Assembly: GCF_038396785.1 (NCBI RefSeq)
Contig: NZ_CP151087.1
Span: forward strand, 2,170,001-2,234,000
From: Sphingobacterium thalpophilum
GTDB lineage: Bacteria > Bacteroidota > Bacteroidia > Sphingobacteriales > Sphingobacteriaceae
DNA length: 64,000 bases
Reading direction: 5' to 3'
Positions 53,797 to 62,681 of this stretch are shown here, one piece after another. The notes beneath the pieces are model-generated. The model worked only from the letters and a program-made list of their open reading frames with translations. It did not search any database and was not told the origin of the DNA. Both the position numbers and the translations under genes were made by a program. Positions within the stretch are counted from its first letter, which is position 1. Every line of letters starts with the position of its first letter.

Positions 53797-55145
53797 CACA
53801 TCTGTCCTAAATAAATTTTAGGATTCGATTTCTGTGGTACAAGCATAGCTTTTTTCATCATTTCGATATTGACCCCTATTTTTCAATCTGCGAAGATCTT
53901 TAGCTGTCCCTTTTTTCCTTTTATAGGCGGCCTGAAAAAGGGATCATCTATCCATTGCCAGATGTTTATTTTCACGAAGATATTCATTCTGATGAATGCG
54001 ACCAGATTGGACAGGTTCCAGTCATATTTGGCCTTTTTTTGTAAGTATTTTAACAGTAATATGCCAATGAGTGAAGTCCAGATCTGGATCATCACTGCAT
54101 TTTCAGAAGTCCCTATGAATGTCGATACTTTTAAGCGCTGCTTTAGATGCTTGAAGAAGACTTCGATATGCCAGCGTTGTTTATAGATGTTTGCCACCAA
54201 AGAAGCCTTCCACTTCGTATTATTGGTCAAAAAGTGGTACTCATTGCCAGTGGTGCTGTCCCAAAAGTGGACTAGGCGTAGCGGCTTGCCGTTGTATTTA
54301 TTGCAGGCAGCACCGGATAGCTCAATGAGCTCATCCTTAAGGATCCCCTTTTCCATGAGTGCTTCACTCTGATAGGACTTGATAACCTTGTACTTCATAT
54401 TAACTTTACTCCTGGTAACGAAGTAACACCCCCTGCTGTCCAAATCCCCAAGCCAGCTGTAATCCACGTAGCCACGGTCCACTACCACCACGCTTCCCTT
54501 GGAAAAACTGTAACTACCGGCTCGCTGGCTCTCATGTACTTTTCCATCGGTAATCTGCATAAAAACAGGTAGGCAGCCATCATAATCCAAGACAGTGTGC
54601 AGCTTTACGGCACCTTTGGTGCTGCGAAACTTTGCCCAGTCAAATACAGATAGACATAAGGGGATGATGCTTGCATCCATCAGATATACTTTACGCTTTA
54701 GCTGAACAAGATCTTTGCGAAAATGCGTATCCTTTTGCCAAAGCCTTTCCAAAACAGAGAAATAAAGATCTTTGAAAAGTTCATGGGTACGGTGTGTGTT
54801 GATATAGGATATATTAGACTTACTTGGAGCTCTTACTACACCTAAGTGGTTCAGATTACCAGTGGTACTGCGTAGACCGTTACTAATATCACGGACCGAA
54901 TCTGCCGAGGAAAAATGACAGAAAAGCATACTGACTAGATGCGTCCAGCTGTTGATCCCTTTCTGATGTTTGTCACTTTTGTGCTTTGAAACCAAATCTT
55001 TGAATAATTCGCGGTCGATAAGAGATAAAATCTGACTAAAAACATTTAAATTTATCATGGCGGTGTGTTATAATTTTGTGATTTAAATATAGCGATCTCG
55101 CTATATCAAAACACCGCCATTTTTTAAACGTTTAGGACGCAAGTG
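53797..55145 (-). mobile_element. IS4-like insertion sequence, 1349 bp
   Basis: The terminal inverted repeats are CACATCTGTCCTAAA on the left and CACTTGCGTCCTAAA inverted on the right. The direct repeat AAGCAATCT lies at 53788-53796 and 55146-55154. It has a single transposase on the reverse strand and interrupts a secreted-protein gene. Confidence 0.92.
53883..55058 (-). CDS. IS4-family transposase (DUF4372 N-terminus)
   Basis: The 391-aa protein has an N-terminal DUF4372-type region (SQILSLIDRELFKDLVSKHK, GINSWTHLVSMLFCHFSSAD). The DDE domain shows VYLMDASIIPL, VVVVDRGYVDYSW and the YREK-like YKQRWHIEVFFKHLKQ signature. It is full length and apparently intact. Confidence 0.92.
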   Translation of the reverse strand: MINLNVFSQILSLIDRELFKDLVSKHKSDKHQKGINSWTHLVSMLFCHFSSADSVRDISNGLRSTTGNLNHLGVVRAPSKSNISYINTHRTHELFKDLYFSVLERLWQKDTHFRKDLVQLKRKVYLMDASIIPLCLSVFDWAKFRSTKGAVKLHTVLDYDGCLPVFMQITDGKVHESQRAGSYSFSKGSVVVVDRGYVDYSWLGDLDSRGCYFVTRSKVNMKYKVIKSYQSEALMEKGILKDELIELSGAACNKYNGKPLRLVHFWDSTTGNEYHFLTNNTKWKASLVANIYKQRWHIEVFFKHLKQRLKVSTFIGTSENAVMIQIWTSLIGILLLKYLQKKAKYDWNLSNLVAFIRMNIFVKINIWQWIDDPFFRPPIKGKKGQLKIFAD

Positions 55146-55851
55146 AAGCAATCTATTTTAAACGGTGCTTCTTTAGGGATGTTAGAGGTTGACAGTAATG
55201 TAAATAGTTTTTTAAAACATCATACCAATTGGAGAAAAACCTACGATTTACTTCGTCAAAAACATCTAAGCAAAATAGCTCATTTGGAGGACCGCACAAC
55301 TTTACTTAATATGTTGGAAAAGGATCAGGCATTGCGTTCCTTATTGGGAGTTATTGAATACAAAAAAGCTGATTCTCTTATTTTCGCTAGTGACACGGCT
55401 AATATGGCCGTGATAAAGGAGATTATAGCGAGAACAGAGTTTCCGAATCTTGAAACTGTTGGCATGGATGGCGTAAACGCTATCTTTATATTATTGTTAC
55501 ATACTTTAAACAATGGGATTGAGGATGCCAAAAATATTGAAATTTTGACACCATTGATGAAAAAAGCGGTTATAGACCTCAAGTATCCACCTTTCAACAT
55601 GGCTTTAGTTATCGATAGACACCGGGCCATAATCCGTCAAAAACAGATTTATGGATCATACTGGGAAATGGGTAAACAAAACAAAAGAATTGTTACACCG
55701 ATTGAGAACATTGATGAGGTAGATGTACGAAGAAAAGAAATTGGGCTACCACCGCTAAGTCTTTTAAGGAACCAAAGAGGGTATGAATTACCTGTGGATT
55801 ATAAAAACTAAGTGGTAATTTCAATTCAGCCAAAAAAAACATCACCTTGAT

Positions 55852-56220
55852 TTAATCTGCCTTTTCATAAAAAAAATCGCAGGTATCATCTACAACAATG
55901 ACAATACTATTTCCCCGTTTTTTTATGACTAATTCACACGAAGCAGTACCTCCAGAATAACGCAAAACCAATCGCGTATCAAATACGCCGTATGCTACAT
56001 GGTATTCTCCATTGCCAAAAAAAGAACTTCGATATTTATTGTTATCCAACAAGGTTAGCTCATCATCTCTATCCGGAAGCTCTGCACCTGCAAAGCATTC
56101 GTGATACTTGAAGTCATATTTCCCTAATACCATCGAATGCGTAATCAACCTTGAATAAATAATTGCTGTAGCGATTAAAAACAAGATAAGTAAGAATGGC
56201 CAACTTCTAGTTTTCTTCAT
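55852..56220 (-). CDS. Hypothetical single-pass membrane protein
   Basis: The 122-aa protein has one N-terminal membrane helix (WPFLLILFLIATAIIYSRLI) and a small periplasmic domain with three Cys (YHECFAGAELPDRDDELTLL, TASCELVIKKRG, DTCDFFYEK). I do not recognise a family. It is convergent with the split gene to its left and upstream of NTF2-like copy 5's terminator. Confidence 0.6.
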   Translation of the reverse strand: MKKTRSWPFLLILFLIATAIIYSRLITHSMVLGKYDFKYHECFAGAELPDRDDELTLLDNNKYRSSFFGNGEYHVAYGVFDTRLVLRYSGGTASCELVIKKRGNSIVIVVDDTCDFFYEKAD

Positions 56221-56323
56221 TCCTTTAAATAAAGATATTATTGTTCTTTGAATTTACGATTAAATTTAGAGTTAAAACTTAAAAGAACAAATTTACAATC
56301 ATAAAAATCTGTGATCATACAAA

Positions 56324-56347
56324 AAGCCACATCGCAGGATGTGGCTT
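56324..56347 (-). terminator. Terminator of NTF2-like gene copy 5
   Basis: AAGCCACATC/GATGTGGCTT, a perfect 10-bp stem, with AAAAA on the left. It is the cleanest of the five hairpins. Confidence 0.8.
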
Positions 56348-56425
56348 CTAAACTAAATTTATAAACATGTGATTCACTAGACGTCGGCTTTTGCTATGAC
56401 TGAGCGGGCCTCAAATTATGAGCTA

Positions 56426-56872
56426 CTATTTATACGAATTGATCGATTTGGACACTTTCCAGTCATTTCCTTCACGGACAAAGGTTACTAGATCGGTCTT
56501 GGTGAAATCTTCAAATTTCAAGGTCATTCTGGCCACCATATAATCGGCTGATGTTTCAAGTATCTCCGTACTTACCCTACAGTTTAGTTTCTCACCTTTT
56601 TGTTTTTTCAATGATTTTACCACTTCACTACGGCTATTTGACTTCAAGTTTGCTGTTTGAACCTTTTGATTAAAATCTTCAGCAAACAATTGTTCTACAC
56701 CAGCCGATTCTCCTTCAGCCATGACAGCAACATAGTGCTCTAAAGCAAAGTCTGCGGTTGACAAGTTAACAGTTGTTTTTGCTGTTTTTGATCCTGGGCC
56801 CTCAGCTGCCATTGCACATGTTGAAATTGCGATTAAGGCTGCTGCTGCGATTGTTTTTACTAGCGTTTTCAT
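56426..56872 (-). CDS. Secreted NTF2-like small protein, copy 5
   Basis: This 148-aa copy has a signal peptide MKTLVKTIAAAALIAISTCAMAA. It is closer to copies 1-3 than copy 4 is (GESAGVEQLFAEDFNQKVQ, GNDWKVSKSINSYK) but has its own changes (REGNDW for RVGNDW). A stretch downstream (ACATGTGATTCACTAG) resembles the tail after copies 1 and 2, so the whole cassette was copied here too. Confidence 0.82.
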   Translation of the reverse strand: MKTLVKTIAAAALIAISTCAMAAEGPGSKTAKTTVNLSTADFALEHYVAVMAEGESAGVEQLFAEDFNQKVQTANLKSNSRSEVVKSLKKQKGEKLNCRVSTEILETSADYMVARMTLKFEDFTKTDLVTFVREGNDWKVSKSINSYK

Positions 56873-56950
56873 AATATCTTTATTTTATCGTGTAAGTTTT
56901 TCTGTTCTTATTTCTTAATTCAAAACTACGGTTCACTAGAGCTCTAACCG

Positions 56951-57010
56951 ACAGATTTTAGACTAGTTCCCCACAAAACTCGGTGAATGACTGAGATCAA
57001 AAGGTGAACG
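56951..57010 (-). promoter_or_regulatory. Conserved upstream element, NTF2-like copy 5
   Basis: The blocks CATTCACCGAGTTTTGTGGG and TAGTCTAAAATC are retained with other parts diverged. A TAGTTTTG promoter box follows toward the gene. Upstream to 57237 there is AT-rich sequence with no gene I can support. Confidence 0.6.
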
Positions 57011-57237
57011 TCAAAATACATTAAGAACATAAGATCCATTTTATTAACTCCGTGCCAAATACTATACCAGCTGTCCCTGTGCGTTCAATAACGTCCCCCA
57101 TGACCTGTTAAAGCACATTTCGTATCTTTTCAAAAAAAAATAGCTGTACGAATGCGAACAGTTTATAACAATATCGTTCACATGCGTACACTATATTAAA
57201 TGCTGGCAAAAAGATGAACTGAAGCCATAAGAGATAG

Positions 57238-57651
57238 ATAAAAGCTACGAGCATCGATACAATAAAGCAAGGCCAAATTCTGCTAATTTTTGCCTTGTTG
57301 TCTATCGTTATTGCCTGTTTAGGGCTATTCGGTGTAATCACATTCGCTATTCAATTGCGGATAAAGGAAATTGGAATACGTAAAACATTAGGCGCAACAT
57401 TAAGCAACCTCGTTAATCTACTATGCTCTGATATGGTTAAACTGGTCGGTATAGCACTGTTGATTGCACTGCCGCACGGATGGTTATTGATGAATCAGTG
57501 GCTGCAAGAGTTCGCTTATCGCATTTCGGTCAGCTGGTGGATACTTGCTCTCGCAGGGATTATTGCACTGGTAATTGCTATTCTAACCCTATGTACCAGA
57601 GCAATAGCCGCTGCAAAAGCTAATCCGGTCGACAGCTTAAAAGTGGAGTAA
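57238..57651 (+). pseudogene. FtsX-like ABC permease C-terminal remnant
   Basis: The open frame from 57238 has no proper start and reads LLIFALLSIVIACLGLFGVI, then QLRIKEIGIRKTLGAT, two more membrane helices and PVDSLKVE. This is the last about 130 residues of a MacB/FtsX-type permease (normally 650-800 aa). The 5' four-fifths is missing and an NTF2-like cassette begins nearby, so the gene was truncated by rearrangement. Confidence 0.85.
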
Positions 57652-57688
57652 GAATTGTATCCACTATACTTTCGCGTAGTTATGATTG

Positions 57689-58504
57689 TTATTGATAAAA
57701 TTCCTTGCGTACAAAATCGTTTTTATTGAGCTTATTTAGCTCTCTTATCAAATAATAGCGATGTAGAAAACCCGTTAAGACGACAATCTTTTTGCCTGGA
57801 TATATTCGAGCTATCTCATAGATGTTAGATGCCATTGTTTGATTTCTTAAATCCCAGAAGTCTGACATTAATCTGAATCCATCTTTATAACTGATCTTGT
57901 CTCCATCGGGTTTTGTGACAAACCTTTCTGAAAACTCAGACCTTGCATCTGTAATTTTCAGTAATTCTTGATATTGATAATATTGTCTTTTTTCAGCAAT
58001 ACTATCCGTAGTATGATTATTGAAATTTTCGGGAGATAACGTGGCAATTTTTATTAAATCTCCTGTGATACGTTGAAATTCTTGGTAAATATTGGCTTGT
58101 CCGCCGGTCAATTTTTGAGCACGGTACAAACTGTCGATCAATTTAACGGTTAGGTTATCAGTAGGTACCATGCCTTTTTCTTTACGGTATTTGTTTCTTC
58201 CTTCAAAATCAAATGGAAATCTCAGGGTTTGTGGATTCTTCATCAAATAAAGATTGCTTGCTTTTATTTCATTTCCCTCGGGGTTATACTGAGCAGTTTC
58301 ATATTCCTTCATCCCTTCGCGGTCTACTTCATGAAGAATAATATCAGGCTTAATATGGTTAAGAATTCCAACTAAAATTTGAGCATTATAATTTGGAACA
58401 CTATCGTGAATATTTCCGATTACATATAGGACTGTTTTACTTTTTTGTCCAAACACATGTGTAAAGATTAGAAATAACAAAACAAATACGGTTGAAAGTT
58501 TCAT
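57689..58504 (-). CDS. Secreted hypothetical protein, TraB/ChaN-like
   Basis: The 271-aa protein has a signal peptide (MKLSTVFVLLFLIFTHVFG). Its first mature segment, VLYVIGNIHDSVPNYN followed by PDIILHEVDREGM, resembles the start of the TraB/GumN and ChaN group (an IH motif and a PD..L.E strand). A later GKKIVVLTGFLHRYYLIREL fits the second half. The metal or substrate is unknown. It is convergent with the permease remnant and stands 92 bp from the BNR gene, so it may or may not belong to the polysaccharide locus. Confidence 0.6.
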   Translation of the reverse strand: MKLSTVFVLLFLIFTHVFGQKSKTVLYVIGNIHDSVPNYNAQILVGILNHIKPDIILHEVDREGMKEYETAQYNPEGNEIKASNLYLMKNPQTLRFPFDFEGRNKYRKEKGMVPTDNLTVKLIDSLYRAQKLTGGQANIYQEFQRITGDLIKIATLSPENFNNHTTDSIAEKRQYYQYQELLKITDARSEFSERFVTKPDGDKISYKDGFRLMSDFWDLRNQTMASNIYEIARIYPGKKIVVLTGFLHRYYLIRELNKLNKNDFVRKEFYQ

Positions 58505-58596
58505 AACGTGCAGTTTACTTTTTATGATTTTTTAATATTTTAGCGCTAGAGTATTAATAGTATTCTCTAATATAAAAAAACACAGCAATCTCTTCC

Positions 58597-59919
58597 TCAA
58601 TCACGCCATTCTACTACCCGTATGGCTGTCGCGGGAGCATCAGCGAGTCCCTCAGCATCCTTTTGCACTGTAGGCTGCACAAATAAAGCAATTTTACGTT
58701 TCTTTTGCCACAACTGGGTATCATATGTAGGTTCCCAGGCTCCTACAGACTGATCACAAAGATCAATAATATTATTAGCCTCTTGCTGCATCCCATTCAA
58801 CCTCAATATCGAAGGTCGGTAACCGCGCTCTTGATCCCGAAAGACCAGCGTCAACATTGTTTTATGATCTTTTCCGCGAACCAATAGCTGGGGCCTGGCG
58901 ATTGGAATATCCTTTGTTCCACCACCACTCAGCGTAAAGGGGGTTTTTCTAAAATCAAAAGACCGGATCTTCCATTCACCCTCTTGTAAATAGATGACCT
59001 TGTATTGTGGGATCTCTGATCCTGCGTCACGCCAGTAACTGGCGATAAAAGGATTCCCTTTTTCATCCGCAGCGATAGAGGTTTGATTAATCAGTTCGTG
59101 CTGTTGTGGGATACGGGCTGCATATTCAGCAGTAGATTCTTTTATAGGCAAATCGTACCCCATTCCATTACTCTTTTGCCAGGTTAATCCGCCATCGTTT
59201 GAACATGCATAAGCCATATCATGATTGCTTTCCACATTGGTACTTTCCCGCCACACCCAAGAAAGATGTATCGTTCCCCGACGATCCACATAACTTTGCC
59301 AATAGGCATTTCTCTGTCCCTCGCCATCAATCAGATTGCTATGCATCCGCTCCCATTTCTGTTGTTTACTGTCGTACCTATTTACCACAAGATTACCATG
59401 ACCGGATCCGCCATCACGATATAAAAACAGCAACTCATCACTGGGCAACTTTAAGAATTCAGGATAGGTTACCTTTGATTCATTTTGTCCCAGCATGGCT
59501 TGCTCATAACCTAGCACAAGACTATTGGGGTGAAGGGTACGTGCATATCTCAACTTGCTGTCATGCTGATCCCAGCAAACGTGGAGATATCCTGCCTTAT
59601 CCACCATAATACTGATCACATTATGGGCATCCTTCACATGCCCAGTATAACCCGAACGTCGCAACTTCCAGACCTTGCCAGAAAGTAACCGCTGACCTAG
59701 AACTACATATCCAGCTTCGTCATAATAAGCGATATATTGGTATTTACCATTGCTGGTTAATGAATTTTTACGAAATACGGTTGTGTTGACCGTGTTCTTT
59801 GCCCAACCATTTCCGACAAGCGTATTCTTAATTTTCTGCCCTTGTGCATTGTAAATAAACAAGAGGCACGCGCAAGCGAGCATCCCTACTCTTATTAGTT
59901 GATTTAGATATTGCTTCAT
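58597..59919 (-). CDS. BNR_4-type beta-propeller protein of a polysaccharide locus
   Basis: The start was set at 59919 ([21 protein letters not shown]), which gives a signal peptide; the longer frame from 59976 adds non-export residues. The sequence contains the BNR_4 style blocks [58 protein letters not shown] and [14 protein letters not shown], with the SxDGGxTW Asp-box. It is probably a glycan lyase or hydrolase, since related BNR proteins include ulvan- and rhamnogalacturonan-active enzymes. It is followed by the DUF2264 gene. Confidence 0.8.
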   Translation of the reverse strand: MKQYLNQLIRVGMLACACLLFIYNAQGQKIKNTLVGNGWAKNTVNTTVFRKNSLTSNGKYQYIAYYDEAGYVVLGQRLLSGKVWKLRRSGYTGHVKDAHNVISIMVDKAGYLHVCWDQHDSKLRYARTLHPNSLVLGYEQAMLGQNESKVTYPEFLKLPSDELLFLYRDGGSGHGNLVVNRYDSKQQKWERMHSNLIDGEGQRNAYWQSYVDRRGTIHLSWVWRESTNVESNHDMAYACSNDGGLTWQKSNGMGYDLPIKESTAEYAARIPQQHELINQTSIAADEKGNPFIASYWRDAGSEIPQYKVIYLQEGEWKIRSFDFRKTPFTLSGGGTKDIPIARPQLLVRGKDHKTMLTLVFRDQERGYRPSILRLNGMQQEANNIIDLCDQSVGAWEPTYDTQLWQKKRKIALFVQPTVQKDAEGLADAPATAIRVVEWRD

Positions 59920-59988
59920 TGAATTTTTTATACATTTGCTGATTCCGCCAAGTCCTTTTGAAAGGAGTTTTATCACCGGAATTTGGGG

Positions 59989-61230
59989 TTATTGAATGGC
60001 TTTGCTTTGATCTTTATGCCAGTCCTGTCCTGACCAGATACGCCGTGCACTCCAGTCGCTTGCTTCACTTGTCCAAAAAGAATCTCCGTCGGGTAATCCT
60101 AAAGGCAAAAAAATTACTGAACATAAATAGGGGCTCCCCTGATTATTGTACGGATCGCCCAAGCCCGGCTGGTTACCATACATACCCAATGTTAACCAGG
60201 CCTTTTCATACGTATTGGGGTTTTCGGTCGATTTTCTCAGTACCGCAGACAGTGCAGCCTTCACCTGTCCTTCGCTAAGCTCCACAGGGAGCCGTTTCTT
60301 GAAAGCCATATCGGCGAGATGATGGAAAGCTGCCGCACGATAGATTACAGACCTTCCCGTCGGTGGGAAGCTGCCATCGGCATTGATCATCCGCTCCTGA
60401 ATTAGGGCATAGCGCGCATTGCGGAGCTTGATTTTTGCAAACATCCCATCATAGTTTTTAGTTTTCAGCTGTATGAAATCCATAATTCCGGCCAGGAAGG
60501 GATGGATAACATAACTATTATAGTAATCAAACGCGTAATGCGGACCATCCATGTACATTCCATCGCCAACATACCACTGTTCCAATTGCTGCAGCGCATA
60601 ATCAACGCGCATCACGTCCCAATCATCCGAATACTTCGCTAAAAAAACTTCATTCATCGCTGAAAAGAGCAACCAGTTTGAATAAGCCGGCCGAAATTGG
60701 CGGGTAATTTTTATGGATGCTACCAAATTCTTTTTTGTCTGTTTGTCGATATGATCCCACAGCCAAGGACTTCGCATAAATCCCAAAGCGATAAATGAGG
60801 CATCAACAAGTTGTTGACCACCGAGATCAAAACGCATAAAATCCCGCGCATTGCTGTCCAAAGCCTTTTTAAGTGCTTGAACAGTCCATGCTCTATACTG
60901 ATCGCGTAACTTTATCTCTTCAGCCGAACCGCCATCCAAAGAAAGCCAGGGCGCTATGCCTGACAATACCCTTCCCAAGACTTCAACATATTGTACTTTG
61001 ATGCGCTGTTCCTTATTATCCACGTGTATAGAAGTCATTTGTGGCATAGTTAACCGTAGGCTATCATGGGCCAGACTGCGGAGGACAGGACGCAGCATCT
61101 GATCCATTTCTTTAAGCCAAAAAGCTCTATCCGTCTCCTTTGCTGATACAGGTTTCTCCTTCAAGCCCTGTCCAAGGGCAGTATGGCCTGTCAGAAAAAT
61201 GACCAAGAACAATAAAATCTTATTTTTCAT
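59989..61230 (-). CDS. DUF2264 family protein
   Basis: The start was taken as the ATG at 61230 (MKNKILLFLVIFLTGHTALGQ signal peptide). It is an alpha-rich, (alpha/alpha)6-like protein of about 413 aa with the DUF2264 landmarks FWLKEMDQMLRPVLRSL, SNWLLFSAMNEVFLAKYS, YVGDGMYMDGPHYAFDYYNS, SYVIHPFLAGIMDF and FPPTGRSVIYR. Family members occur in pectin- and ulvan-type loci, sometimes beside GH88/GH105 enzymes as here. Catalysis is unproven. Confidence 0.88.
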   Translation of the reverse strand: MKNKILLFLVIFLTGHTALGQGLKEKPVSAKETDRAFWLKEMDQMLRPVLRSLAHDSLRLTMPQMTSIHVDNKEQRIKVQYVEVLGRVLSGIAPWLSLDGGSAEEIKLRDQYRAWTVQALKKALDSNARDFMRFDLGGQQLVDASFIALGFMRSPWLWDHIDKQTKKNLVASIKITRQFRPAYSNWLLFSAMNEVFLAKYSDDWDVMRVDYALQQLEQWYVGDGMYMDGPHYAFDYYNSYVIHPFLAGIMDFIQLKTKNYDGMFAKIKLRNARYALIQERMINADGSFPPTGRSVIYRAAAFHHLADMAFKKRLPVELSEGQVKAALSAVLRKSTENPNTYEKAWLTLGMYGNQPGLGDPYNNQGSPYLCSVIFLPLGLPDGDSFWTSEASDWSARRIWSGQDWHKDQSKAIQ

Positions 61231-61243
61231 TTTCAAATCCAAT

Positions 61244-62359
61244 CTATTTTTGAGCTAAATAACGATACATTTCCGAGCCGGCTAATAAAAACGCACCTAC
61301 ACCAAAAGGAGCTGTAAAGTTGGTACCCACCACCTGTCCGGGGATAGCTTTTTCACCGATCGGTTGTACATACCCAACTCTGCCATCGGGTTGTAAAGCG
61401 ATCTCACTAAGATATTTCCAGCCTTTAACCGCAGCATCTTTAAATTTAAAATCGCTTAGCAATCCATTATTTATTCCCCAGAGCAGTCCATAAGTAAAAA
61501 AAGCGGTTCCGCTTGTTTCCCTGCCGGGTGCATATTCGGAATCTAACATGCTTCGAGTCCAGAATCCCTCCTGCTGTTGACAACTCATGATAGCGGCTGC
61601 CATTTCCTTAAAGCGCGCCTGATAGTAGGTATAATGTTTATCCTCCTCAGGTAGATCTTGAAGAACCTTCGCAAATGCCGCGAAAACCCAGCCATCGCCC
61701 CGGGCCCAAAAATCCTTTTTGCCGTGTAAGCTCTGGTGTTTGGGGAAAACATATTTTGCATCACGGTAATACAATTTCGCTTCCTGATCAAACATGATAC
61801 TATCGGCATATTGCAAATAAGTATACATCTTATCCAGATAAAGTGAATTCCCTGTCAATTTATACATTTTAGTCATCACCGGCATCACCATATACAAACC
61901 ATCGGCCCACCACCAATAGTCCTGTTTATTGGAGTGGATCTGATATTCCATGACTTCTTGAGCACGTGCAATCTTTTCAGGGCTTGGCGATAAATGATAG
62001 AGATCGATATAGGTTTGGAAACAGATTTGCCAATCACCAAAAAGAACGTGTTCGTCTGTTTCCCCATAGTTGTATTTCCACAGTTGCGTATCGGTAGACT
62101 TGGCTCCTTTCCAATCATTGTATATCGCCCAATCCGTAGAATATTTTAAGTCTCCTGCTGATTTTGAAATCTTATAGAATTCCATATTTCCGGTATGATA
62201 AGCTGCCTGATCCCAAAACGCCCAAACTTCGGGCTTATGATGAGACTGCCAGTATTGGTTTGCCTTACTTAGCTGAGCTAGTACGGTCTTTTTGTTCAAT
62301 TGCTGTCCAAATGAAAAATGTCCTACAAACAATAGACATAAGATTAAATTGATCCGCAT
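61244..62359 (-). CDS. Glycoside hydrolase, GH88/GH105-type unsaturated uronyl hydrolase
   Basis: The 371-aa protein has a signal peptide (MRINLILCLLFVGHFSFG). The (alpha/alpha)6 barrel carries YWWWADGLYMVMPVMTKMY (catalytic Asp region), KKDFWARGDGWVFAAFAKVL and GTAFFTYGLLWGINNGLL. It removes the unsaturated uronic acid left by lyases. It is next to DUF2264 with the same strand and 13 bp spacing, so they are co-transcribed. It is divergent from the sensor kinase gene. Confidence 0.92.
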   Translation of the reverse strand: MRINLILCLLFVGHFSFGQQLNKKTVLAQLSKANQYWQSHHKPEVWAFWDQAAYHTGNMEFYKISKSAGDLKYSTDWAIYNDWKGAKSTDTQLWKYNYGETDEHVLFGDWQICFQTYIDLYHLSPSPEKIARAQEVMEYQIHSNKQDYWWWADGLYMVMPVMTKMYKLTGNSLYLDKMYTYLQYADSIMFDQEAKLYYRDAKYVFPKHQSLHGKKDFWARGDGWVFAAFAKVLQDLPEEDKHYTYYQARFKEMAAAIMSCQQQEGFWTRSMLDSEYAPGRETSGTAFFTYGLLWGINNGLLSDFKFKDAAVKGWKYLSEIALQPDGRVGYVQPIGEKAIPGQVVGTNFTAPFGVGAFLLAGSEMYRYLAQK

Positions 62360-62681
62360 ATATTTAGATGTATCGTATTTTTTGATAAACTAGCACATAA
62401 GCTGCTTAAATTGGTTTGTACACTATTTTAATAGAGACACTTATTACTTTCATCCCGTCCTCTTTTTGCTTTATGAAGCAAAATCTTACTCGTAAAAACT
62501 GTTCGCCTTAAATAAACGTAAAATATACACTTATTTTAAAAAACAATCGTATCTTTAACCATATAATCTTCAAATTGACTTTTTCTGATCACAAAAGTTG
62601 TTTTCAAGATAATAACCTATGATAAGGAAGAATCGATAAATTATCTGATATCGGAAATACCATACTAACATCGCTGCTAAC
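62360..62681. other. Divergent promoter region of the right-hand polysaccharide locus
   Basis: 322 bp separate the GH88/GH105 start from the hybrid sensor start. It is AT-rich with no ORF. Both promoters and the sensor's own target site should lie here, but I could not single out a repeat. Confidence 0.45.

Larger units (their letters stand above)
53542..55811 (+). pseudogene. Secreted hypothetical protein split by an IS4-like element
   Basis: The first part (MFKPFLILFLIFISCHVKA signal peptide, then KSSSYFYLKNTADSLIFEKK) ends in IS sequence. The second part resumes at 55146 (AAGCAATCTATTTTA) and ends at 55811. Removing the IS and one 9-bp target copy gives one frame reading EKYLKQS-ILNGASLGML, about 305 aa. 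The C-terminal part resembles uncharacterised proteins of the family with DRHRAIIRQKQIYGSYW. The role is unknown; it is inactive as it stands. Confidence 0.8.

Noticed and set aside
57108..57341. 77-aa reverse frame over the FtsX remnant
   Set aside because: Antisense to a recognisable permease segment, so a shadow frame.
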